From the NCBI GenBank assembly GCA_001600495.1, contig BCKE01000072.1, forward strand, positions 129,194-193,193: a stretch of DNA of 64,000 nt, in the 5' to 3' direction. Each line of letters opens with the position of its first letter. The first letter of the stretch is position 1. This document shows, one piece after another, positions 34,747 through 44,373 of the stretch. The stretch comes from Pilasporangium apinafurcum. Its lineage: Eukaryota > Oomycota > Peronosporomycetes > Pythiales > Pythiaceae. Both the position numbers and the translations under genes were made by a program. The notes under the pieces were generated by a model, which worked only from the letters and a program-made list of their open reading frames with translations, was not told the DNA's origin and made no database searches.

Positions 34747-35756
34747 CTACATGGGGCTATCCTTTTCTACATCCACTTCAACAATCGATGCAATCGTTGG
34801 GCCGGAGGAGCGGTAATTTGGAACAGGGCGCGCAAACGGGATTGCCTCGGCTGTGGTTGGCATCAAATCCGTGGCGAACTACAAAAAAATCAAAAGATAT
34901 CCCACCACTGTTCGTCAAAAAAGCATTCACAAGCACAAAAACAATCTACAGACTGTTCCTAAGAAATACGGACCTCAGGATGGGCCCGTAGAGCCAACAC
35001 TTGTGGCAGCTCGATGAGATGCATCTTGACAAAACGCAGTACCACTAGCCCACTTGTGAGACTCATTATAAACAGAATCCATATCTGAAGGGTTGAGGTG
35101 TCCTCATTAAACTGTAGTAAAAGTACCACAGATATCAAATACGCAGCGCTAAACAGTAGCAATAGGAAAATACTGCGCCGACGATAGTAGCGTTTGATAT
35201 CAACAGACGACATGGACATCGGAAAGTTGCCGAGGAATTTGTCGATCTTGCGATGATAATAACCCATTATCTTGAGCTGATAGCAATCCTCTGACATCTC
35301 AATCTATGGGATAGATGCATCACTATTTAATCAACAAGCAGAATATGAAAAAAACAAGGCGCATTACCTCATGCCAGTACTCCCACCGTTTCCGTAATCC
35401 CTCTGGCCAAAGGACAAAATAGCGATACTAAAATCGTCAATGACACACGTGTATGAGTAAGTTTTGCCATGAAGTATCCCTATTATCCACTATTAACGTA
35501 CAAAAGCCAGCACGAGCTCCACCATGCAGATAACTGCGATCACTCCAAACACAGGTATATCCATCAACCCTTGTCGTTGATAGTAAATGGTGGCGGCTGG
35601 TAGCAGAAACACGATCATCACACGCGTCACACTCAGTATGAAATACCGCCACTCCTGCGTACGCAGCACTGCATTGCTCAGATGCGGCGCGAAGCTGCGT
35701 ACGATCTTCCGCTGGTGCGCCTTGACGGAATCGAAGTCCACCGCCGCCACATACAT
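34747..35756 (-). CDS. Four-TM membrane protein, unrecognised
   Basis: Four exons, all in phase 0: 35756-35502, 35427-35368, 35303-34974 and 34878-34747, 258 residues. Four hydrophobic segments are evident, in pairs: VTRVMIVFLLPAATIYY and FGVIAVICMVELVLAF, then IFLLLLFSAAYLISVVLLL and IWILFIMSLTSGLVVLRF. Between the pairs is a polar loop with WPEGLRKRWEYWHE (whole second exon) and YYHRKIDKFLGNFPMS. The tail is Pro/Ala-rich (TAEAIPFARPVPNY). I do not recognise the family. The consistent phases and unbroken hydrophobic pattern make the model credible. Confidence 0.75.
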
Positions 35757-36058
35757 ATCAACTCACAGCGGCGTCGTTTCTTCTTGAATGTCACTTCGCT
35801 TGCACTTGCAAAAGTGGTGAGAGTTGCTCATATAGGGGTAGTGATTTCTTAATGTGCAACACGTCTATGGTGGTAGTTTTTATAAAATCAAGGTTCATAT
35901 TGTGTAAATACAGGATAGTTCTACTGGTGGTCTAACTCACCAAAGCATGATTTGTAGCCACATGCGGATAGCCACTCTCTTTTTCAGCACTCTCTCTCGC
36001 TCATTTCTTCCTGGTTTCATGTTCGCATGGCTTGCTATCAAACATATCTTTCTTTGCG
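35757..36058. other. Intergenic region, kinase 3' end / four-TM gene promoter
   Basis: About 300 bp. No gene seen. Confidence 0.45.
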
Positions 36059-37566
36059 TTAAGCCGTCTTTTCCATCTCCACGGCCACAGCCTCCGCAGA
36101 AATTTCATCTTCAGTAGACGGGCGATCTGAGTTATTGGAAGGAGACTTGACTTTGCTGGATGTCTTCTGAAGTGCAAGTGTCGCTTGCACCGTGTTGATA
36201 GCAGCCTTGAACTTACGGCGGGCGTTAAAGCGACGCAATTCTTCCAACGCGCTCGTGAGCTGCACTGTTGCGACTTCGTTACCCGTGACCCAGCGGTGTT
36301 CAAGCAATTGCCCGACCGTAGCTCTACAGATCCGAGCAGCAGCCATCATCAGCAACTAATTGACATGAGTGATATAGCTATTAAAAATGATAAAAACTCG
36401 TACCTTTTCGATGGATCGACTACCAGCATCTTGCTGATCAAGTCCTTGGCGTCATCAGACACATGGTCCCAGTATGGAGAATCGAACTGGAACGTGCCCT
36501 TTTTGATCTTCTTGAAAAGAGCATTGTGGTTGTCATCGTGGAATGGAGGATACCCACAAAGCAAAATGTATGTGATGACACCGATGCTCCAGATGTCCAC
36601 AGCTTTGCCATAAGGATGTCCTTCCAGAATCTCAGGGGCAACATACCCAGGAGTACCGCACGCTGTGACCAATCCTTCGCTATCAAACTCGATCTTCTTC
36701 GCGAAGCCAAAGTCTGCCAGCTTGATGGACGCATCGTCATCCTTGCTGGTTAAGAGCAAGTTCTCTGGTTTCAAGTCACGATGAACAATGTCGGCATCAT
36801 GGCAATACTTGATGGCCTCGAGCAACAACTTGACCAAGTCACGAGCTTCTCTTTCACTGTAGTAAGACTTTAAATGGCATGAAGATACATAATTCAGATG
36901 GGTTAATCTCTTATAGTCAGAATCATTATCACCAAGGGATTTTTTCATATACATACCTTTTGCACAATGCGATCGAACAGCTCGCCACCAGCCATAAACT
37001 CCGTGACAAGGTAGTAGTACTTTTCTTCCGCGAAGAAATCGTGCAAAATCATGATATTGGGATGGTTCATCTACACAAATGTTCGAAAGGCTGAGTATCA
37101 CGTCCCCTCCAGTAAACTGGACAGTTATAATCAGCGACAGACAATCCATACCTGCTTCAAGATGGCCACTTCGGTGGTCAGTGCTTCGATATCTTCGGCG
37201 ACCAAGCCATCACGCTTGATGCATTTGATCGCGTAGCGTTGGGCAGTGGGCTTATGAATCGCGTCACGGACAACCGAGAAAGTCCCCGAACCGATCGTTT
37301 TGCCGAGAGTGTACTGCTCTTCAAAGCTGTTCGGGTTGGGAGCCGTACTCCCACTGTCCACCGACTGCGTGTCGCTCGTCGCCACGCTCCGCTTTTCCAC
37401 ACCATTCACAGTCGGCGTTGGGGTGGGCTCAGAAACAATCACTTCGTCCTGTTAAAATACAACACGGGTACGTACGTCAGTGCCCACCACGCAAGAGAAG
37501 GTGAGATAGATCCAGGGAGCTCGTCAATGGAGACACACTTACGGGTTTGGAATTAGCGCAGCCCAT
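36059..37566 (-). CDS. Calcium/calmodulin-dependent-type protein kinase with N-terminal acylation motif
   Basis: Five exons: 37566-37543, 37448-37152, 37070-36957, 36867-36404 and 36323-36059, all phases consistent, 387 residues. The eight-codon first exon encodes MGCANSKP, a classic N-myristoylation site with an adjacent cysteine for palmitoylation, so membrane anchoring is likely. The Ser/Thr kinase domain is complete: GSGTFSVV loop, AIKCIKRDG lysine, FMAGGELFDRIV, HRDLKPEN catalytic loop, ADFGFAKK, CGTPGYVAPE, IWSIGVITYILLCGYPPF and LLEHRWVTG. A CaMK-like tail follows (RRFNARRKFKAAINTVQA), matching the autoinhibitory/calmodulin-binding position. Confidence 0.94.
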
Positions 37567-37965
37567 GGTGGTTTATTCTCTGTTGGTCTAGTTCGCGTCT
37601 GAGTTTTTGTTTTCCTCGCAAAGCGCTGCTGGTCCCCTTCCTTCCTTGTGAGAACTGCCTTTTCTCCCACACGCGGCAAGAATGTCTCTGTCTCCTCGGC
37701 GTCTGATTGTATCTCTTCACCCTCAAGGAGTAGCTACGCCGGTAAGAAGGAAATAGCATACATCAATGCTAAAATTAGTAAAACAAGAAGTTATTTAAAG
37801 ATGTTTAAAACATCATAGTATATTAAAATCATACGGAGTTTAACCTTTCACACGTCACAGGCGAGGAAGACTGCCAAGACGAGGATGATGAAACGACACA
37901 CCCAAATGGCTAAACTTGGTGAACCAGATGCCAGTGATCCATCTGGTCAACGACTGATGCACGAC
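37567..37965. other. Gap between the kinase start and shugoshin stop
   Basis: About 400 bp. It should hold the kinase promoter and the shugoshin 3' end. A weak two-exon plus-strand open frame crosses it and is discussed under rejected items. Confidence 0.4.
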
Positions 37966-39673
37966 TCAGAGTGTGAACGTGAACTTGTCGCCCTATTTAA
38001 CCACAAAATAACGAGAAGACGAGTCATTATCTGACCCCACGAACAGCATAGCTGACAACTGCAGCATCATCCTAAGGAAAGTACTAAAAAAAGGCATACC
38101 TGACGGAGCTTGGTGTTGAGTTTTGGCTCCACATACGAGATGCGCTTTAGGTGGCGAGTCACACGTTTCTGGAAAGGACTACGTTGTGGGCTCAATACAG
38201 AGATGATATAATTGGAGTGGGTTTGCTTGGTGACTGGCATTATGCAATGGTTGTGTCGGCGGGGTTTGGTTGATTGGCTAGTTCTCTTGAGAAGACCGTA
38301 GTAGTCACCCTGTGATGCAATCCAAAGCAGTAGTTTCACATAGGTGTGCTGTAACCTAGTATGCAGTTGAAGATTGTTTACCCGCCGTATCTTAACATTC
38401 AGCCTTGGCTCAATATAGGATAAAGTCTCATCACGCATGCGTAGCCGCCGTCTAATTTCAATCTGCGCATAAACATACGTCTTTCAAAAGTAGTGTCGAT
38501 TTCGCTACAAGATCGCTTAGACAAACGCACATGGGGAGAAAGACGCTCTGATTGTAGCGTTGCCACTGTTGTTGTTTCATCTTCCTAGTTGCGATAACAC
38601 AATAGCCACGGTCTTAGAAATGGCGGTAAAAAGTGTGTACTATCATACATGGTACCTCTATAATCATCGGTATCGGTCGTACATCAGGTATACCTTCAAA
38701 GTTCCTAGATATGCTTGAATTATTCGCTTTTGGCTTTTCCTGCATTTGCATTTGCTTAGAATTACTGTAGGCAACGACAGTGAGTTCCGGGTAGACACAA
38801 GATTATGCAAACCTTTTTACGTGGCGGTTGCTTCAATGGCGATCTTTTACTACAATATCTATCACCGAGTACCAACTCACGCCTTGCGATATTTACGATT
38901 GGCGAGAGTATTCTGGAATTCTTCTTGCTCTTGGATTTACAAAGAGATTAGATGTGCGTTCAGATACCCTTCCACACAACATAATCGTTTACAGATTTGT
39001 CACTGCGATCAGGAGATAGTTGCGGTTCAACTTGGCGAATGTTTCCCGGCGATAGCTTATCTTGATGAAATTGATTCATGTGCTTGGTGTAGTTTGTGCT
39101 CACTGAATCGCACTGAATTGATCGATCACAAACTGATAGGAATTGAATGATATGAGATTAATTCACCATGATCATATAATGGTAATATATGAGCTGCACC
39201 ATGCCTTTCTTGCTTCTATAATGCGTATTCATCCATGCAATGACTACATTCAGCCAAATCATTTGGTAACATTGGGTAGCGATAATGAGATTGAGTGCTA
39301 CTCATTTCAAAAATGAGCATCACATAACAATGCAACCTTTTTCTGAAAACACCGCAGTTTGTGTTTTCCTCACTAAGCAGAAACGTCAATGTGGCCATCT
39401 AAGAAAGCATGTGTAAAATGTCAGGCGCATTACCTTTGGTTAGCTCCATCTTTGTTGAATTCTTTGAGCAAAAAAGACAAAGGAACGTAACATCATCAGC
39501 GGTTCGTGCACGATTTTGTGATCAAGAATCCATTAAACACAGCAAATTCCTACCAAAGCCTTCGCCAGTTGTCGGTTCTTGTCCGTGAGCGCCTCCACGT
39601 GTGCGCGGAGCTGCTGCAGCTCCTGCATGATTCCATAGACATATCCCGTGCTCTTCTTCCTTCCTTTCACCAT
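37966..39673 (-). CDS. Shugoshin-like protein with two C-terminal SGO motifs
   Basis: Ten short exons with unbroken phase: 39673-39554, 39461-39434, 39372-39337, 39132-38968, 38929-38881, 38764-38656, 38584-38531, 38462-38382, 38309-38100 and 37992-37966, 292 residues. Shugoshins protect centromeric cohesin by recruiting PP2A through an N-terminal coiled coil. They bind phosphorylated histone H2A through a basic C-terminal motif. Here an N-terminal heptad stretch (MQELQQLRAHVEALTDKNRQ, ending LAKALNSTKMELTK) is followed by a polar middle. The SGO motif occurs twice: RRRLRMRDETLSYIEPRLN, VKIRR, GDYY (residues about 192-218) and RHLKRISYVEPKLNTKLRQ, GDKFTF (about 265-290). The reference pattern is YxEPxLxxKLRxGDxFT. 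In both copies an intron splits the motif just before GD. Some middle exons are uncertain. Confidence 0.78.
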
Positions 39674-40894
39674 CACTCTTGCTTTGCATTCGTGCTGTGT
39701 TTCCGTTCGCACTTCAACCTCAATAATCTACTTTGGAAGGGTTTGTGTGCAAGGAGTATCGATTTAGAAAGGGTATATTGACTTAGAAAGGTTTCGGTGG
39801 ATTTGGACAGCTTTCAGTGAATAATCCAAGGACGTTACTGTCTGCACACACTTTCATCAACGCATCCGAACAGTCCACCGCAAGCATTATGCAGTCTACG
39901 GGGATCACTTTTCTCTTAACAAGCAAAGTGACTGTAAGAGAATGTGAGGATAATATCGGGAAAATGACAAGGATGACGGTGAGATGCAGTTGAAGTCGCG
40001 TACTGTTATCACATTAATGCATCCTCACAATACTAAATTACCATAGCCTATCGTTTTCAGCATGTGGAGATAGTACTTCTCCATAGGCATCAGCAATAGT
40101 ATTAATGCTACATATAACCTATCAACGCTTGTGCCAATGTATCAAGGATGTACATATTCAATGGATGACATCAGAAACAATTGTGAAAGTGCAGCTAGCG
40201 TGGCAGTGCCAACTCTAAACGTGGAGCAACAAGATCGATTGGATGGTGAGTAGCGTCTTCAATTATCGGTGTGTCTGTGATGATGATTGCAAAATGATGT
40301 GCTTGTACTAACCACATTCCTCTACCGTACTTGATATTGAAATGGATTTCTCCAGTCAGTTTTGTCGCCAAGAGAGTGGTACGTCATCCCACTTTCAAGA
40401 TTTCGAACGATTTCGATGAATAAAAGTAAATATTCGCATTCTCAAACAGTGATGCGTTCCTGGCGATATTATACCGATGGAGAATGGTGCAATGCACTCA
40501 CTCTCACAAATAAAAAGAGTAGATTGGATAAGAGATAGATTAGTTTTATATGAACTTGGCAAGCGAGACAGGTGATTCCCATCAGATGGGTAAGTGATAC
40601 ACATGGAAAGGGCCGCGTAAAACAGGAAACAGTCTCAGCATAATGGGGATTCATACACATATACGATGTTTAATGAGCTACGCAGAAAAAGGACCGCTTG
40701 CTTTTCGGAGTGCAAGTTGCAGTGTTAAGCAGGACACATCTCTCTGATGATGTGACACTTGTACGAATCACTCTACTCACACATCTAGAAGAGCTTCACC
40801 GGAAAAATCAAGTCTTTGAATCTTCCCATCACTCATTTCCATTTTGCAAGGAGCATGTGATCGTATTTACCTCGACAATCCCAACGCGCACTTT
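39674..40894. other. Gap between shugoshin and the glucocerebrosidase pseudogene
   Basis: 1.2 kb with no gene I can complete. It holds the shugoshin promoter and a possible pair of short plus-strand exons (listed separately). Confidence 0.4.
40161..40388 (+). other. Possible first exons of an unknown plus-strand gene
   Basis: An ATG at 40161 opens MDDIRNNCESAASVAVPTLN... to a donor GTGAGT after GATTGGATG. An acceptor (TTCTCCAG) near 40357 continues in frame with VSFVAKRV to a donor GTACGT at about 40379. The next open segment, near 40451, is out of phase with that donor, and no product can be named. It may be a relic. Confidence 0.2.
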
Positions 40895-41530
40895 GAGAAC
40901 ATGGGTGGTGCTTCTTCCATGTCTTTCATCAGCTGCTACAACTGGTCGAATCGCTACCAGTAATACCTCAAAAGTATCTATGTAACGTCACGCATTGCAT
41001 TACCTTCCCGAACGACTGCCTTGACATCGCCTCTCTCCAGGCGGGCGTGTATTGTACGTCCAGAACCGGTATGTGATTCCAGTACAAGACTGTGACGTTT
41101 ATTCCGGAAGTGATAGTGATAAGGACTTGATCATCGATATTTCCACGTCAAAGGAGCATTCGACACTGAATTACCATATGAAGAGGAATCCTGGCGAATC
41201 GTACTAGGAGGCACTGGCGCTATACTACTCGATGGCCACCAGCGCGTTTGAAGCCGAAAGGATCCTGATATGGGCAATGACTGTTCAGAACGAACCGAAT
41301 GACCCAGGCATTCATCTCAACTCATGGCAGAGTCTTCGTTTCACAACTGACGTCGAGCGAGATTTTATCAAGAAAGATTTGGGTCCGATTCTTGCAGCAA
41401 ACCATCCCGATTTAAAATTAATTATCTTGGATGACAACAAAAACCACCTGCCAGACTGGCACGCAGCGCTTGACGATGCAGATGCTCGTCAGTACATTGA
41501 TGGTATTGGGATTCACTGGTACAACAACTG
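40895..41530 (+). pseudogene. Truncated glucocerebrosidase (GH30) pseudogene
   Basis: This stretch aligns with the intact gene at 42375. Offset is 1570 near 40941 and 1917 after 41161, so about 347 bp are deleted. The 5' part is strongly diverged, has stop codons and frame breaks and lacks the start. Similarity ends soon after 41521, losing the nucleophile half. Inside it, 41271-41521 is identical to the intact gene. Confidence 0.88.
41271..41521 (+). repeat. 251-bp tract identical to 43188-43438
   Basis: Base-for-base identity by eye, with diverged sequence on both sides at the same offset of 1917 bp. It covers the QNEP acid/base region to IGIHWY. Best explained by gene conversion between the pseudogene and the functional copy. 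Confidence 0.92.
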
Positions 41531-42374
41531 GTATGGCACATGTAAAATCCTAGTGATCCCACGTTCGCTTTCAGCAATTTTATCCTTACCACTATAAGCG
41601 CCACGATTTCGCAAATAACTCATCTACGATCTCAAATAGAAATTTGATATATAGTTCTCGTTCGCGTGACATATAATGGACATTCTTGTGATGCAGACTC
41701 CATGGTGCAACACTCGACCTCAACGACGAACCCCTGTGCACCACGAACGACTTGTCATCCGAAATGGCTAAGATGGACAATCTTCCTTGTTCGGGAGTGG
41801 TATACATAACCGACACACAGCCATGTGTCACGTGATAGCTTTCGGCTGGGAAGAAGAATGTGTGGTGCGCTGGAGTCGATGTACAAACAGCGCGAACAGG
41901 AGAAGATAAGTCAGCGCATATTGGGTGAACACCAGGTGCCTTGCTGCCCCAACATCAACTTGAGCTTCCATGTAAATCCACAGAAAACAAGCAAAAGTTT
42001 CTTGATCTTCTTGATGTTGAAGAGAAGCGCTGCCTGGAGAGGATACACTTATGGCATGACGGACTAATCACCAATGAGCATGATCTTGTTTAGTCTGCCT
42101 TCCTACCTAACATCACTCTGACACATCCACTTGGAAGAGTGTACAAGATTGTACACTCTATGGAGTATAGTTGGATCCAGCCAAGCAGAAGAAGCCATGT
42201 CGCTATCCATGATGCAAAATAAGAGTGCAAGTGAGTGCAGCTTCCATCACAACTGAAGTGCAACATCTGAGGACGAAGTCGACGTCAACTATTCAAGATC
42301 TTGGTGGTGATGGATACAAGACACATTCAGTACCATCCATCATCAGGCTGCTCAAAGCTTCTTGAATTTTTTCA
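41531..42374. other. Gap between pseudogene and intact glucocerebrosidase gene
   Basis: 844 bp. Short open frames on both strands (for example 41592-41831 minus) do not join into a gene. The last part serves as promoter of the GH30 gene. Confidence 0.4.
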
Positions 42375-44054
42375 ATGTCCTGTTCTCGACTGATCAACGG
42401 CTATTCACAATTACTTTTGCTTCATCAAATCCATTGGGCCAGTGCGTTGGGAGAACTTGTAGTCAATTGGATGGGGAATAGTGGCTCAACTTCGATGATT
42501 GAGTGTAACAATTGGTCCAATCGATACCAACAGTACCTCGAAGGTGTCTGTGTTTGCAACGCCACCCAGTGTGATACATTTCCGAACAACTACGTCAACC
42601 TCACGTCAACGCAGGCTGGTGTGTATCGCACTTCTAGAACTGGTTATCGATTCCACTATGAAACAACTCCATATCTCACCGGCACTACGAGCGATGCTGA
42701 TTTAATCATGGACGCAACCGCTACGTACCAAACCATTATCGGCTTTGGTGGTGCTTTTACCGATGCAGCGGCGATTAACGTCTACAAGGTCAGCTCCACC
42801 CTTCAACAGATGATCATCGACGCGTACTACTCGGAGAAAGGAATCCAATACACTATTGGTCGAATTCCTATTGCATCCACCGACTTCTCAACGAGCATTT
42901 ACTCGTATGACTCTGTTGTGGATGACCTCACTATGAGCAAATTCTCTATTGCTATTGACAAGGAGCCGACGTCCCAAAAAATCACGCTAATCAAGCGAGC
43001 GCTTTCAACTACGAAACGAACTCTCTCCATCTTTGCATCATCTTGGGCACCACCAGTGTGGATGACCCAAGAAAATTCGACATTGAATTGTCATGTCAAG
43101 GGTAATCCAGGTGATCCATATTGGAAAGCCATGGCTCTTTATTATTCCAAGTTTATCACCGCATACGAAGCCGAAGGTATCAAATTTTGGGCAATGACTG
43201 TTCAGAACGAACCGAATGACCCAGGCATTCATCTCAACTCATGGCAGAGTCTTCGTTTCACAACTGACGTCGAGCGAGATTTTATCAAGAAAGATTTGGG
43301 TCCGATTCTTGCAGCAAACCATCCCGATTTAAAATTAATTATCTTGGATGACAACAAAAACCACCTGCCAGACTGGCACGCAGCGCTTGACGATGCAGAT
43401 GCTCGTCAGTACATTGATGGTATTGGGATTCACTGGTATAACAACATGGATTTCCCTCTCGGCAATGGTGGCAACTTTCAAGAAATGGTTGACTTCCACA
43501 CAGCATACCCGGACGTGTTCATTTTGGCAACTGAAGCTTGCGAAGGATATATTCCTGACGTCGACGTCTTCAGCACTGGCGCGGGCGTGAAGATCAAGGA
43601 TTTCAACGTTGTGTGGTGGCGCGGGCATAATTACGCCAAGGACATCATCAACGATTTGAACAGCTACGCTTCCGGGTGGACGGACTGGAACCTGGTGCTG
43701 GATACCAATGGTGGTCCAAATTGGGCTGGCAATTACGTCGACGCGCCGATTCTTGTGGATGAAGTAGGAGGTGCTGAGTTTTATAAGCAGCCAATGTACT
43801 ACATCATGGGCCATTTCTCCAAATTCTTGACCAAGGGATCGATTCGGATTGGGTTTACAGTCGCCAGCGGCAGTGCATCGCGATTGAGTAATTGCATCTG
43901 GACGGCTTTCAAGACCCCAGAGAATCGTTATGTCGCGATTGTGTACAACTCGGGTGACACCGATCAAACCGTGAAGATCATGATGCCAAATAAAAAACTC
44001 ATCAGTGTGGTTGCCGCAGCGACAGCGATCCAAACCATCGTCTTTAACGTCTAA
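42375..44054 (+). CDS. Glucosylceramidase / acid beta-glucosidase-like (GH30)
   Basis: A single exon of 559 residues. The enzyme would cleave glucose from glucosylceramide or related beta-glucosides. It matches lysosomal glucocerebrosidases along its length: IIGFGGAFTDAAAINVY, YYSEKGIQYTIGRIPIAS, SIFASSWAPPVWM, WAMTVQNEP with the acid/base Glu near residue 278, ILATEACEG with the nucleophile near 386, GWTDWNLVLDTNGGPNW, YKQPMYYIMGHFSKFL. The N-terminus has a short hydrophobic stretch (LLLLHQIHWASALG) that may be a signal peptide, and two Cys-rich segments (CNNWSNRY, CVCNATQCDTF). A shorter decayed copy lies 1.5-1.9 kb upstream. Confidence 0.95.
   Translation: MSCSRLINGYSQLLLLHQIHWASALGELVVNWMGNSGSTSMIECNNWSNRYQQYLEGVCVCNATQCDTFPNNYVNLTSTQAGVYRTSRTGYRFHYETTPYLTGTTSDADLIMDATATYQTIIGFGGAFTDAAAINVYKVSSTLQQMIIDAYYSEKGIQYTIGRIPIASTDFSTSIYSYDSVVDDLTMSKFSIAIDKEPTSQKITLIKRALSTTKRTLSIFASSWAPPVWMTQENSTLNCHVKGNPGDPYWKAMALYYSKFITAYEAEGIKFWAMTVQNEPNDPGIHLNSWQSLRFTTDVERDFIKKDLGPILAANHPDLKLIILDDNKNHLPDWHAALDDADARQYIDGIGIHWYNNMDFPLGNGGNFQEMVDFHTAYPDVFILATEACEGYIPDVDVFSTGAGVKIKDFNVVWWRGHNYAKDIINDLNSYASGWTDWNLVLDTNGGPNWAGNYVDAPILVDEVGGAEFYKQPMYYIMGHFSKFLTKGSIRIGFTVASGSASRLSNCIWTAFKTPENRYVAIVYNSGDTDQTVKIMMPNKKLISVVAAATAIQTIVFNV
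43188..43438 (+). repeat. 251-bp tract identical to 41271-41521
   Basis: Functional-gene partner of the identical tract in the upstream pseudogene. Confidence 0.92.
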
Positions 44055-44373
44055 AGTAGTCGATCTTGCATAGTATCAGCATAACGAGAATGTACATCGT
44101 TTGTCTTAGCATTCACCACCGGTTCTTGCATTCATATCGTCATATCATTCACAGCATTCGTTCATCACCATCAACAATTCCTCCTTCCATGGCATCAACT
44201 TCAACATCAATCATATTTGAAGGGGTTTATCCGTCTCCATGCATCAGTTTTTAGAGGGATAACTTGCAACATCATCACTCTTCCTAATTGTACCGGTTTT
44301 CATACCGGTAGTAATCGGTTGGTGGAGCGTTTGTGGCGTTAATTTTCGGCGGTGCGTCCAATACACAACAGAT
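44055..44373. other. Intergenic region before the PPR gene
   Basis: 319 bp. It contains two ACCGGT palindromes 6 bases apart at about 44292-44309, a possible promoter element for the PPR gene. No gene seen. Confidence 0.35.

Noticed and set aside
37682-38034. A two-exon plus-strand frame (MSLSPRRLIVSLHPQGVATP, then ARKTAKTRMMKRH...) with good donor and acceptor
   Set aside because: It overlaps the last shugoshin exon antisense, and the shugoshin motif evidence is far stronger. It stays possible only as a minor overlapping gene.
38382-38462. RRRLRMR in the shugoshin exon read as an RxLR effector motif
   Set aside because: It is far from the N-terminus, there is no signal peptide, and it is part of the basic SGO motif.
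40451-40580. A short peptide with VPGDII resembling the P-type ATPase actuator region
   Set aside because: The match is six residues, the exon entry is out of frame, and none of the other P-type ATPase motifs is nearby.
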